Below, piece by piece: positions 45,601-52,489 of a stretch of 64,000 nt of DNA (positions within the stretch are counted from its first letter, which is position 1; each line of letters opens with the position of its first letter). The stretch comes from Streptomyces sp. NBC_01716 (GTDB lineage: Bacteria; Actinomycetota; Actinomycetes; Streptomycetales; Streptomycetaceae): positions 3,720,001-3,784,000 of the forward strand of contig NZ_CP109181.1 of the NCBI RefSeq assembly GCF_036248275.1. Direction: 5' to 3'. The position numbers and the translations under genes were made by a program. A model generated the notes under the pieces. That model made no database searches. It was not told the origin of the DNA and worked only from the letters and a program-made list of their open reading frames with translations.

Positions 45601-45900
45601 TACGGCTCCGAAGAGCACTGTGGCAAGGATCCGGGCACCGAAGACCGCGGCGACGGCGAACGCCACTCCCCGGTATCCCGCCCCGAACGAGCCCTCGGCG
45701 ACCGCCGCCTGCAACGACAGCAGCAGAAGCACGAGAAGGGCGAGTGCATCGCCGATGCCGCCCACGAGCTGTGCGCCCCACAGCCGCCGCAGCGGGGGGA
45801 ATCGCAACAAAGCTCGTACGGCACGCTCTCGTGAGTCTGCGGCAAGTGCGTCGGAGTCGGAGGTGGGGCTCACGACCGTTGGCTGCTCGGCTCGCGTCAT
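42649..45900 (-). CDS. tmk: Thymidylate kinase fused to an MFS-like membrane domain and a coiled-coil tail
   Basis: A 1083-residue fusion. Residues 1-515 hold about twelve hydrophobic helices of an MFS-type transporter. Residues 530-740 form a complete dTMP kinase: FIAVEGGDGAGKST (K545), VTREPGATAVGKRLR, then DRYIDSSVAYQGAGRDL. Residues about 737-883 are an almost uninterrupted Glu/Arg/Ala coiled coil, followed by a disordered Pro/Ser/Asp-rich tail. dTMP kinase makes dTDP for DNA synthesis. The same transporter-kinase fusion is known in streptomycetes. It is upstream of holB. Confidence 0.95.
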   Translation of the reverse strand: MTRAEQPTVVSPTSDSDALAADSRERAVRALLRFPPLRRLWGAQLVGGIGDALALLVLLLLSLQAAVAEGSFGAGYRGVAFAVAAVFGARILATVLFGAVLLGPLSALTAPGSGTRASGARAGDGAEASSGAKGGPLDRRWTMIGADGVRLVLLIIAPLWLDWSPENALPILLSTVFVAGVAERFWTVAKESAAPALLPAPPPEGAAVRPMPDRLDALRRLSLRTSFVAIPVAAAVLLVVTLISNLIGTGVEWFSLHQAALGSYVAAGLFAASVSTLFMLELPGGPTPRPRSPLEGLRRPTTGTGPDKGRTGAVPLLVFAAAAVAGAVASAAAVSVLHAKDLGGGPVAFALLILALTGGVGVGIRGAAKVLPGLSRRRLFALAIAFTGVALLVTGLVPDTATVLFVALLAGVSAGIAAATGHGLIDQETEEYRHGRHTEHLQAVVRVYVALGAVVAPVLAAAIGPHRLASGDFVFAHGGAAFTLMLVGALLLPVAAVVLAKTDDRSGVPLRRDLGDALRGGADPAQAPAANGFFIAVEGGDGAGKSTQVEALAEWIRAKGHEVVVTREPGATAVGKRLRSILLDVSSAGLSHRAEALLYAADRAEHVDSVVRPALERGAIVISDRYIDSSVAYQGAGRDLAPTEIARISRWATDGLVPNLTVLLDVSPEAARERFTEAPDRLESEPAEFHQRVRDGFLTLAAADPGRYLVVDGAQEPEAVTTVVRHRLDQMLPLSAAEVKAQEEARKAAAEEARRRAEEEAARKAEEERQERERQAQLAKLRAEEEERKRRELEEARQREADRQAMEARERAEEARRLAEEERVRREAEDATRRAEEERLRRLAEEESRLRAEAEERRREKQRKAEEALLRAEEARRLAEEAGAAGGAGAERPESDNELTVPTPVVTPDDATQEVPAPPGRDRSGDRSDSGDSRDSGRSGGSGADNDETRVIPKVPDPGEESGRSGSGGASGSGSGPSGAVDRAVDETALLPPVRDAHPGDRVPPGYFRDDAQGPATAPPVVGNDQTRELPQVDPERPARRRSDWAEETPLDDLPTLADELLGPRDDDDDIGGARGGRGRGGR

Positions 45901-46023
45901 CCGCCCAGCCTATCCGGAGCCCGCCGGTGCCCGGAGGCCCGCCCGAACAAACAGCCGCCGCACGGACCTCCGGGCGATCCCCGTGGAGGCTCCGTGCGGC
46001 GGTCGCGCCGTTTCCGTGTCCCG

Positions 46024-48930
46024 CTACTCGTCGTCGCCGGCACCGGAGTTGGTGCCCGTTCCCGTGCCCGTTCCCGTACGGGACGACGCCGCCGACTTCT
46101 TCGCGGCCGTCGACTTCGCGGCGGTCTTCTTCGCCGCCGTCGTCGTCTTCTTCGCCGCGGTCTTCTTCGCCGTCGCCGTCTTCTTGGCGGGAGCCTTCTT
46201 GGCGGTGGCCTTCTTCGCAGGGGCCTTCTTCGCCGTCTTCTTCTTGGCGGGTCCCTTGGCGCGCTTCTCGGCGAGCAGCTCGTAACCGCGCTCCGGCGTG
46301 ATCTCCTCGACGCTGTCGTCCGTCCGCAGCGTCGCGTTCGTCTCGCCGTCGGTGACGTACGCCCCGAAGCGGCCGTCCTTCACGACGACCGGGCTCCCGC
46401 TCACCGGGTCCGTCCCGAGCTCCTTCAAAGGAGGCTTCGCCGCGGCCCGGCCCCGCTGCTTGGGCTGGGCGTAGATCGCCAGCGCCTCCTCCAGCGTGAT
46501 GTCAAAGAGCTGCTCCTCGCCGGTCAGCGAGCGCGAGTCGGTGCCCTTCTTGAGATACGGGCCGTAACGGCCGTTCTGAGCGGTGATCTCGACGCCCTCG
46601 GCATCCGTACCGACCACACGCGGCAGCGACATCAGCTTGAGCGCGTCCGCCAGCGTCACCGTGTCCAGCGACATCGACTTGAACAGCGAGGCGGTCTGCG
46701 GCTTGACGGCGTTCTTCCCGGTCTTCGGGGTGCCCTCGGGCAGGACCTCGGTCACGTACGGGCCGTAACGCCCGGCCCTGGCCACGATCTGATGCCCGCT
46801 GCGCGGATCCACACCGAGCTCGAAGTCGCCGCTCGGCTTGGCCAGCAGCTCCTCGGCGTACTCGACTGTCAGCTCGTCGGGCGCCAGGTCCTCCGGCACG
46901 TCCGCCCGCTGGTGGCCCTCCGCGTCCTTCTCTCCGCGCTCGACGTACGGCCCGTAGCGGCCGACGCGCAGCATGATGCCGTCGCCGATCGGGAAGGACG
47001 AGATCTCGCGGGCGTCGATCGCGCCGAGGTCCGTGACGAGCTCCTTGAGCCCGCCCAGATGGTCCCCGTCGCCGTTGCCCGCCGCGGCGGCGCCCGCGGC
47101 GGCCGCGCCCTCCGAGTCGTCACCGGCACCCGTACCGGTACCGAAGTAGAACCGCTTCAGCCACGGCACGGACTGCGCCTCGCCCCGCGCGATGCGGTCG
47201 AGATCGTCCTCCATCCGCGCGGTGAAGTCGTAGTCGACGAGCCGGCCGAAGTGCGTCTCCAGCAGGTTCACCACGGCGAAGGAGAGGAACGACGGGACCA
47301 GCGCCGTGCCCTTCTTGAAGACGTAACCGCGGTCGAGGATCGTGCCGATGATCGACGCGTACGTCGACGGGCGGCCGATCTCGCGCTCTTCCAACTCCTT
47401 GACCAGCGACGCTTCGGTGTAGCGGGCCGGCGGCTTGGTGGCGTGGCCGTCGACGCTGATCTCTTCCGCGGAGAGGGGGTCGCCCTCGGCGACCTGCGGC
47501 AGCCGGCGCTCGCGGTCATCGAGCTCGGCGTTCGGGTCGTCGGCGCCTTCTACATAGGCCTTCATGAAGCCATGGAAGGTGATCGTCTTGCCGGACGCGG
47601 AGAACTCGGCGTCCCGGCCGTCGCTCGACGTGCCAGCGATCTTGACGGTGACGCTGTTGCCGACCGCGTCCTTCATCTGGGAGGCGACCGTCCGCTTCCA
47701 GATCAGCTCGTAGAGCCGGAACTGATCGCCGGTCAGACCCGTCTCGGCGGGCGTACGGAAGCGGTCCCCGGAGGGACGGATCGCCTCGTGCGCCTCCTGC
47801 GCGTTCTTGACCTTGTTGGCGTACGTACGCGGCTTGTCGGGCAGATAGCTCGCCCCGTACAGCTGCGTGACCTGTGCGCGGGCCGCGGAGATCGCGGTGT
47901 CCGAGAGGGTCGTGGAGTCCGTACGCATATAGGTGATGAAGCCGTTCTCGTACAGCTTCTGCGCGACCTGCATCGTGGCCTTCGCGCCGAATCCGAGCTT
48001 GCGCGAGGCCTCCTGCTGGAGCGTCGTCGTACGGAAAGGGCCGGCCGGGGAGCGGCGGTACGGCTTGGACTCGACCGAGCGTACGGAGAACGCCGTCTCC
48101 CGCAGGGCCACGGCGAGGGCGTTGGCGTTGGCCTCGTCCAGATGCAGCACCTGGCCGGACTTGAGCCGGCCGTCCGGGCCGAAGTCACGGCCCTGGGCGA
48201 CCCTGCGGCCGTCGACGGATACGAGCCTGGCGACCAGCGACGACGGGTCGGAGGCGTCGCCCGCACGGCCGGTGCCGAACGTGCCGGTCAGGTCCCAGTA
48301 CTCGGCGGAGCGGAACGCGATGCGCTCCCGCTCGCGCTCGACGACGAGCCGGGTGGCGACGGACTGGACACGGCCGGCGGACAGGCCGCGCATGACCTTT
48401 TTCCACAGGACCGGCGAGACCTCGTAGCCGTACAGCCGGTCGAGGATCCGGCGCGTCTCCTGCGCGTCCACCATCAGTTTGTTGAGCTGGCGGGGGTTGG
48501 CGACGGCAGCCCTGATCGCTTCCTTGGTGATCTCGTGGAAGACCATCCGGTGGACCGGGACCTTGGGCTTGAGAACTTCCTGGAGATGCCACGCGATGGC
48601 TTCGCCCTCGCGGTCCTCATCGGTGGCGAGGAAGAGTTCGTCGGAGTCGGCCAGCAGCTCTTTGAGCTTTCTGACCTGGGACTTCTTGTCGGCGTTGACG
48701 ACGTAGATCGGCTGGAAGTCGTGTTCGACGTCCACACCGAGGCGGCGCACCTCGCCGGTGTACTTCTCGGGCACCTCGGCGGCGCCGTTCGGGAGGTCGC
48801 GGATGTGCCCGACGCTCGCCTCGACGACATAGCCGGGGCCGAGGTAGCCCTTGATCGTCTTCGCCTTGACAGACGACTCGACGATGACGAGTCGGCGGCC
48901 GGCGTGTCCGGTCTCGCTGGTCGGGGACAA
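46024..48930 (-). CDS. topA: DNA topoisomerase I (type IA)
   Basis: A 968-residue enzyme that relaxes negative supercoils. It starts LVIVESSVKAKTIKGYLGPG, the Toprim domain, contains FLATDEDREGEAIAWHL with the metal-binding DDE set, and has its active tyrosine at Y334 in ITYMRTDSTTLSD. In place of zinc fingers it has several C-terminal topoisomerase repeats (GRYGPYV) and a long lysine/alanine tail (residues about 890-960), the feature that gives Streptomyces TopA its high processivity. TTG 48930 is chosen because GGAGAG lies 10 nt upstream and homology starts 15 residues later; the further upstream sequence is not protein-like. Confidence 0.96.
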   Translation of the reverse strand: MSPTSETGHAGRRLVIVESSVKAKTIKGYLGPGYVVEASVGHIRDLPNGAAEVPEKYTGEVRRLGVDVEHDFQPIYVVNADKKSQVRKLKELLADSDELFLATDEDREGEAIAWHLQEVLKPKVPVHRMVFHEITKEAIRAAVANPRQLNKLMVDAQETRRILDRLYGYEVSPVLWKKVMRGLSAGRVQSVATRLVVERERERIAFRSAEYWDLTGTFGTGRAGDASDPSSLVARLVSVDGRRVAQGRDFGPDGRLKSGQVLHLDEANANALAVALRETAFSVRSVESKPYRRSPAGPFRTTTLQQEASRKLGFGAKATMQVAQKLYENGFITYMRTDSTTLSDTAISAARAQVTQLYGASYLPDKPRTYANKVKNAQEAHEAIRPSGDRFRTPAETGLTGDQFRLYELIWKRTVASQMKDAVGNSVTVKIAGTSSDGRDAEFSASGKTITFHGFMKAYVEGADDPNAELDDRERRLPQVAEGDPLSAEEISVDGHATKPPARYTEASLVKELEEREIGRPSTYASIIGTILDRGYVFKKGTALVPSFLSFAVVNLLETHFGRLVDYDFTARMEDDLDRIARGEAQSVPWLKRFYFGTGTGAGDDSEGAAAAGAAAAGNGDGDHLGGLKELVTDLGAIDAREISSFPIGDGIMLRVGRYGPYVERGEKDAEGHQRADVPEDLAPDELTVEYAEELLAKPSGDFELGVDPRSGHQIVARAGRYGPYVTEVLPEGTPKTGKNAVKPQTASLFKSMSLDTVTLADALKLMSLPRVVGTDAEGVEITAQNGRYGPYLKKGTDSRSLTGEEQLFDITLEEALAIYAQPKQRGRAAAKPPLKELGTDPVSGSPVVVKDGRFGAYVTDGETNATLRTDDSVEEITPERGYELLAEKRAKGPAKKKTAKKAPAKKATAKKAPAKKTATAKKTAAKKTTTAAKKTAAKSTAAKKSAASSRTGTGTGTGTNSGAGDDE

Positions 48931-49347
48931 CTTCGCTCTTCTCTCCGGTCGGCACTCGATGGCCCGTACCGCCTTACGCGGTACGGCAGTGCGGCAGCGC
49001 GGGGCAGGACTTGCCCCGCTATGACGCCGCTTCGCTGCGGAGTGTGACGGTACAACCCGCCCCCGTGTCAAACGGCGAAAGACCGCAGCGGCCACTCGAA
49101 CGGTAACCCGAGTCCGTACGTTTCTGCCGCCCGGACCCAGGTGCCCGCCGCGCCGGAGGGCCCGCGAGCGCCGTACGGAGCGGGTGGGCGGCGGGCCGGG
49201 GGAAGGGCTTCGCCGCAGGTCCCGGGGGTCGGCGGCGGGCATGTTCCGGGCAGGATTCCGGCGTGATCGGGCGCCGTACGACCGGTCGGGCGCGCCGGAC
49301 CCCTAGGCCCTGTCCCGGGCGCCGGGCCGTCTTTCAGGGGGCGGGGA
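48931..49347. other. Non-coding gap upstream of topA
   Basis: I see no supportable gene in these 417 bases. On the minus strand a perfect TTGACA lies at 49066-49071, about 136 nt before the topA start, a possible -35 element; no convincing -10 follows it. The rest is GC-rich sequence without long inverted repeats. Confidence 0.5.
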
Positions 49348-49545
49348 TCAGATCCGGCCGAAGCACCAGACGCCGAGGGCGAGGAACGACACGCCCGCGA
49401 ACGTCGCCAGCGTGATGGAAGTCGCAGGGCTGACACCGTGCGCCACGGGGGCGCGGTGCACCACGCGCGCACCCGTCCACAGCAGCAGCGCCGCTCCGAA
49501 CAGCGCGAACGCCGCCCCCGCGAAGATCGCCGGCCCGCTCTCCAT
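49348..49545 (-). CDS. Small two-helix membrane protein
   Basis: A 65-residue protein starting MESGPAIFAGAAFALFGAAL and ending SFLALGVWCFGRI. Two transmembrane helices are separated by a short loop with VVHRAPVAHG. Small proteins of this kind sit between topA and the methyltransferase gene in streptomycetes; no function is known. ATG 49545 gives the membrane helix at the N-terminus, whereas a longer start would add an unlikely Arg-rich leader. Confidence 0.7.
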   Translation of the reverse strand: MESGPAIFAGAAFALFGAALLLWTGARVVHRAPVAHGVSPATSITLATFAGVSFLALGVWCFGRI

Positions 49546-49885
49546 GCCCCTACCCCGTTCGATTCCCGGAACCGAGCGGCTCCGCAGGCCGAGGCTGGCA
49601 CCTCGGTGCGTCATTGGCGCGAATTCCGCGTGAACGGCGTGGGGGGTTCACTCGCGCGGCGTCCGCCGGGTGCCGGTACGCGGGGTGTCGGCACACCGGG
49701 TGCCAGTACGCGGGCGGCGCCCGGCGCGCGCCGTACGGGTCGGGCCCCGGCACCCGCCAACCGCAGCCGTAGGGTCTCCGTCGCGTGGGCCACCGGAAAT
49801 ACGCCAGGGGCATCGCGGCAGGGTCTCGGTCCGGCGGTCCGCCCGCGCCCGGCCGTGGCGACCGGCCCGCCAGGCGCCCGCCCCC
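49546..49885. other. Non-coding gap with a 19-bp direct repeat
   Basis: No convincing gene is present in these 340 bases. Two copies of CCGGGTGCCRGTACGCGGG (49666-49684 and 49696-49714) are spaced exactly 30 bp apart and differ by one base. A minus-strand reading frame crosses them but looks composition-driven. Confidence 0.6.
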
Positions 49886-51466
49886 TCAGGCCGCGGGCGC
49901 CGCCACCGGCAGCAGGAAGCCCTCCTCCACCAGCAGCCGGATCGCCTGTGGAGTCCGGTCGCGCAGCAGCACCGGATCCTCCCCCATGAGCTGGGCGATC
50001 GCGTCCAGGATCCGCCCCGCGCTCAGCGAGCCGTCGCAGACCCCGGTGAAGCCCGCGGCGACCGTGTCCACCTTCGTCGCCCGCCGCATCCCGCGGTTCT
50101 GGCGCAGCACCACATGCTCGGGGTCCTCCGCGCCGGGCAGCCCGACCTGCTCCTGGACGACCTCGGGGGCGAGCGCGAAATGGGCGGTGAGCAACGCGGC
50201 GTCGTCGTGCGTGCGCAGATAGTCCTGCCGCTCGAAGTGGGCCCGTACGGTCTCGCCGAGCGGCTGCTCCACCGGGTGCGGCCACTCCTCCACGACCACC
50301 GACGGCAGCTCGTGCCCCGACTTCCTGAGGGTGATCCAGCCGAAGCCGATGGCCTTGGTCTTCCGCGCGTCGAACTCGTCCAGCCAGGCCTCGTACCGCG
50401 CCTCGTACGCCCCCGGGTCCGCCCGGTGGTCGCCGCTGTCGCGCAGCCAGAGCTCCGCGTACTGCGTCACGTCCTGCACCTCGCGCTGCACGATCCAGGC
50501 GTCGCAGCCGCGCGGCACCCAGGACCGCAGCCGGTCCTGCCACTCCTCGCCCTCCACGTGCTGCCAGTTGGCGAGGAAATGCGCGTACCCCCCGTCGGCG
50601 AGACGGTCGCCCGTCTCCTGGACGAGCGTCCGGCACAGGTCGTCGCCGCCCATGCCGCCGTCGCGGTAGGTGAGCCGGGCGCCGGGGGAGATCACGAAGG
50701 GCGGGTTCGACACGATCAGGTCGTACGTCTCGCCGTCGACCGGCCCGAACAGCGACCCCTCGCGCAGGTCGGCCGCGGGCGCCCCGGACAGGGCGAGGGT
50801 CAGCCGGGCGAACCGGAGCGCACGCGGGTTGAGGTCGGTGGCGGTGACCCTGGTGGCGTGCCGCGCCGCGTGCAGGGCCTGGATGCCGGATCCGGTGCCG
50901 ACGTCGAGGGCCTTGGCGACCGGTGTACGGACGGTGAGTCCGGCGAGCGTCGTGGAGGCCCCGCCGACGCCGAGGACCACACCCTCGCCGTGGCCGGTCG
51001 CCCCGGAGGCGCCGCCGACGGAGCAGCCGAGGTCGGAGACGATGAACCAGTCCTCTCCTTCGGGGCCGCCGTACGGCCGCACGTCCACGGTGGCCCTGAC
51101 GAACGCGCCGTCTTCCTCGCCGCTCGTACCGCCTTCCGTGGCGGCTGCCCCGTCGGCCCCCGTGCCGCCGCCCGCGCCGCTGTTCTCCACGACCCAGCCG
51201 TCGGCCAGGCACTCCGCCAGCGGCAGCGCCGCGCGGGCGCGGTCGGCCGGGACCGCCCGCTGGAGCAGGAAGAGTCTGACGAGCGTTTCGAGCGGGCTGG
51301 TGCCACGGGTGGCCCGCAGGGCGGGCACGGTCTCGCTGCGGGCCAGCGCGGCGTACGCGGGCGCGCCGAGCAGGTCCAGCAGGCCGTCGACGGTGAAGCC
51401 GGCGGCGAGCAGGGCCTCGCGCAGTCGGGGCGAGTTGTCGGGCGCGGGAAGGCTGGTCGTACTCAC
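49886..51466 (-). CDS. Class I SAM-dependent methyltransferase, RsmC/HemK-like
   Basis: A 526-residue protein. The SAM-binding motif ALDVGTGSGIQALHAARHA and the NPPF motif in DLIVSNPPFVISPGA place the core among N-methyltransferases that modify amide or ring nitrogens of RNA or protein (RsmC, PrmC, RlmG group). An N-terminal domain of about 150 residues precedes it and a 170-residue C-terminal winged-helix-like domain follows. Actinobacterial proteins of this architecture are uncharacterised, so the target is unknown. Monocistronic by position. Confidence 0.88.
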   Translation of the reverse strand: MSTTSLPAPDNSPRLREALLAAGFTVDGLLDLLGAPAYAALARSETVPALRATRGTSPLETLVRLFLLQRAVPADRARAALPLAECLADGWVVENSGAGGGTGADGAAATEGGTSGEEDGAFVRATVDVRPYGGPEGEDWFIVSDLGCSVGGASGATGHGEGVVLGVGGASTTLAGLTVRTPVAKALDVGTGSGIQALHAARHATRVTATDLNPRALRFARLTLALSGAPAADLREGSLFGPVDGETYDLIVSNPPFVISPGARLTYRDGGMGGDDLCRTLVQETGDRLADGGYAHFLANWQHVEGEEWQDRLRSWVPRGCDAWIVQREVQDVTQYAELWLRDSGDHRADPGAYEARYEAWLDEFDARKTKAIGFGWITLRKSGHELPSVVVEEWPHPVEQPLGETVRAHFERQDYLRTHDDAALLTAHFALAPEVVQEQVGLPGAEDPEHVVLRQNRGMRRATKVDTVAAGFTGVCDGSLSAGRILDAIAQLMGEDPVLLRDRTPQAIRLLVEEGFLLPVAAPAA

Positions 51467-51501
51467 CTGTCCATTGTGGCGGCTGCCACTGACAAACGCC
51501 T

Positions 51502-51535
51502 GCGGCCCGGCCCCTCGAATGGGGTGCCGGGCCGC
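51502..51535. terminator. Hairpin terminator downstream of the lipoprotein gene
   Basis: A perfect 10-bp stem (GCGGCCCGGC with GCCGGGCCGC) with a nested CCC/GGG extension inside the loop. It lies about 100 bp past the lipoprotein stop codon and next to the methyltransferase start region. Confidence 0.65.
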
Positions 51536-51638
51536 GGGATTCGCGTACGGGAGCGGTACCGCGATGCCTACGTACTACGGGTCGTTCTTCTGACTGCCGG
51601 CCGCGCTTCTGACGAATCGGCAGAAGGCCGGGCGCACC

Positions 51639-52250
51639 TCAGGAGGACTGTCCGGCGGACGATTCCGCCGACTCCCCGCCCGATCCGCCCTCGGCGGGCG
51701 CGGACGTCTTCGGCCGCTGGCAGCCGGGCTGCTCGGCCATCGCCGCTCCGACGTCACCGGACTGAAGCTTCCGGAGCGCCTGGTCACCGCTCTTGCTGAG
51801 CTTGTCGAGCTCGTCGGCGACGCCCTTGAGACCGTCCGCGAACTTCGCCTGGTCCTTGGTGTCGAGGTCGTCGACCTTGGTCTTGAGCCCCGCGTACGCC
51901 GTGGCCGTGGCGTTGAGCTCGCTGACGGCCTCCTTCTGGGTCGTCTCGCCATCCTTGACGGGCGGGGCGCCCGCCGAGTTCACGGCCGCGCCCAGCGCCT
52001 TGTAGGCGTCCGAGATGGACTGGAAGGCCGCCGCGTCGGTCTTCTTGACGTCGGCGGGGGTGCTGCTGTCCGAGGTCGCCTGCTGGATCGAGGCGTTGGC
52101 GTTGGCGATCTTCGTCAGCTGCGGCTGGACCTGGTCACAGACCTTCTTGGACCAGTCGTTCACCTTGCTGCCGCTGTCGTCGCTGCACCCCGACAGCGCT
52201 ATGAGCAGTACCGAACCGCCGGACAGCGCGGCTGCGAGCTTCTTGTTCAC
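51639..52250 (-). CDS. Small secreted lipoprotein, helical
   Basis: A 203-residue protein with a lipoprotein signal (KKLAAALSGG, then LLIALSGC as the lipobox). The mature part is helical, with one cysteine pair (KKVCDQVQ and QPGCQRP), and ends in a Ser/Gly/Glu-rich tail. It resembles a family of small actinobacterial cell-surface lipoproteins with no assigned function. GTG 52250 is chosen because GGAAGGG lies about 10 nt upstream and a positively charged n-region (VNKK) follows directly; an ATG at 52298 gives a worse signal. Confidence 0.8.
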   Translation of the reverse strand: MNKKLAAALSGGSVLLIALSGCSDDSGSKVNDWSKKVCDQVQPQLTKIANANASIQQATSDSSTPADVKKTDAAAFQSISDAYKALGAAVNSAGAPPVKDGETTQKEAVSELNATATAYAGLKTKVDDLDTKDQAKFADGLKGVADELDKLSKSGDQALRKLQSGDVGAAMAEQPGCQRPKTSAPAEGGSGGESAESSAGQSS

Positions 52251-52489
52251 CGGATTGGGTCCCTTCCAAGGCTCTCGGCCCCGGAACATACACGCCAAGT
52301 GGGCGACTACCGCACGCCCGATGTCCGATCAATACACTCTTGATGCCATTTGAACCAGGAGAGAGAACGCTCACGCCGCCACCCTCCCGGACACGCGGAA
52401 CGGGCGGGAGACGCGTCAAAGCGCGCCGCCCGCCCTCCAGTTGGGCCACCACCTCGCCGTAGCGGTTACGAGGCGGTCACCCAGCGTGT

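Noticed and set aside
49068..49601. Minus strand frame of 177 codons upstream of topA
   Set aside because: It overlaps a better-supported small membrane protein in another frame and lacks any recognisable segment.
49550..49813. Minus strand frame of 87 codons with His/Pro/Arg repeats
   Set aside because: The repeats come from the 19-bp DNA direct repeat; there is no convincing start site and the composition is that of non-coding GC-rich DNA.
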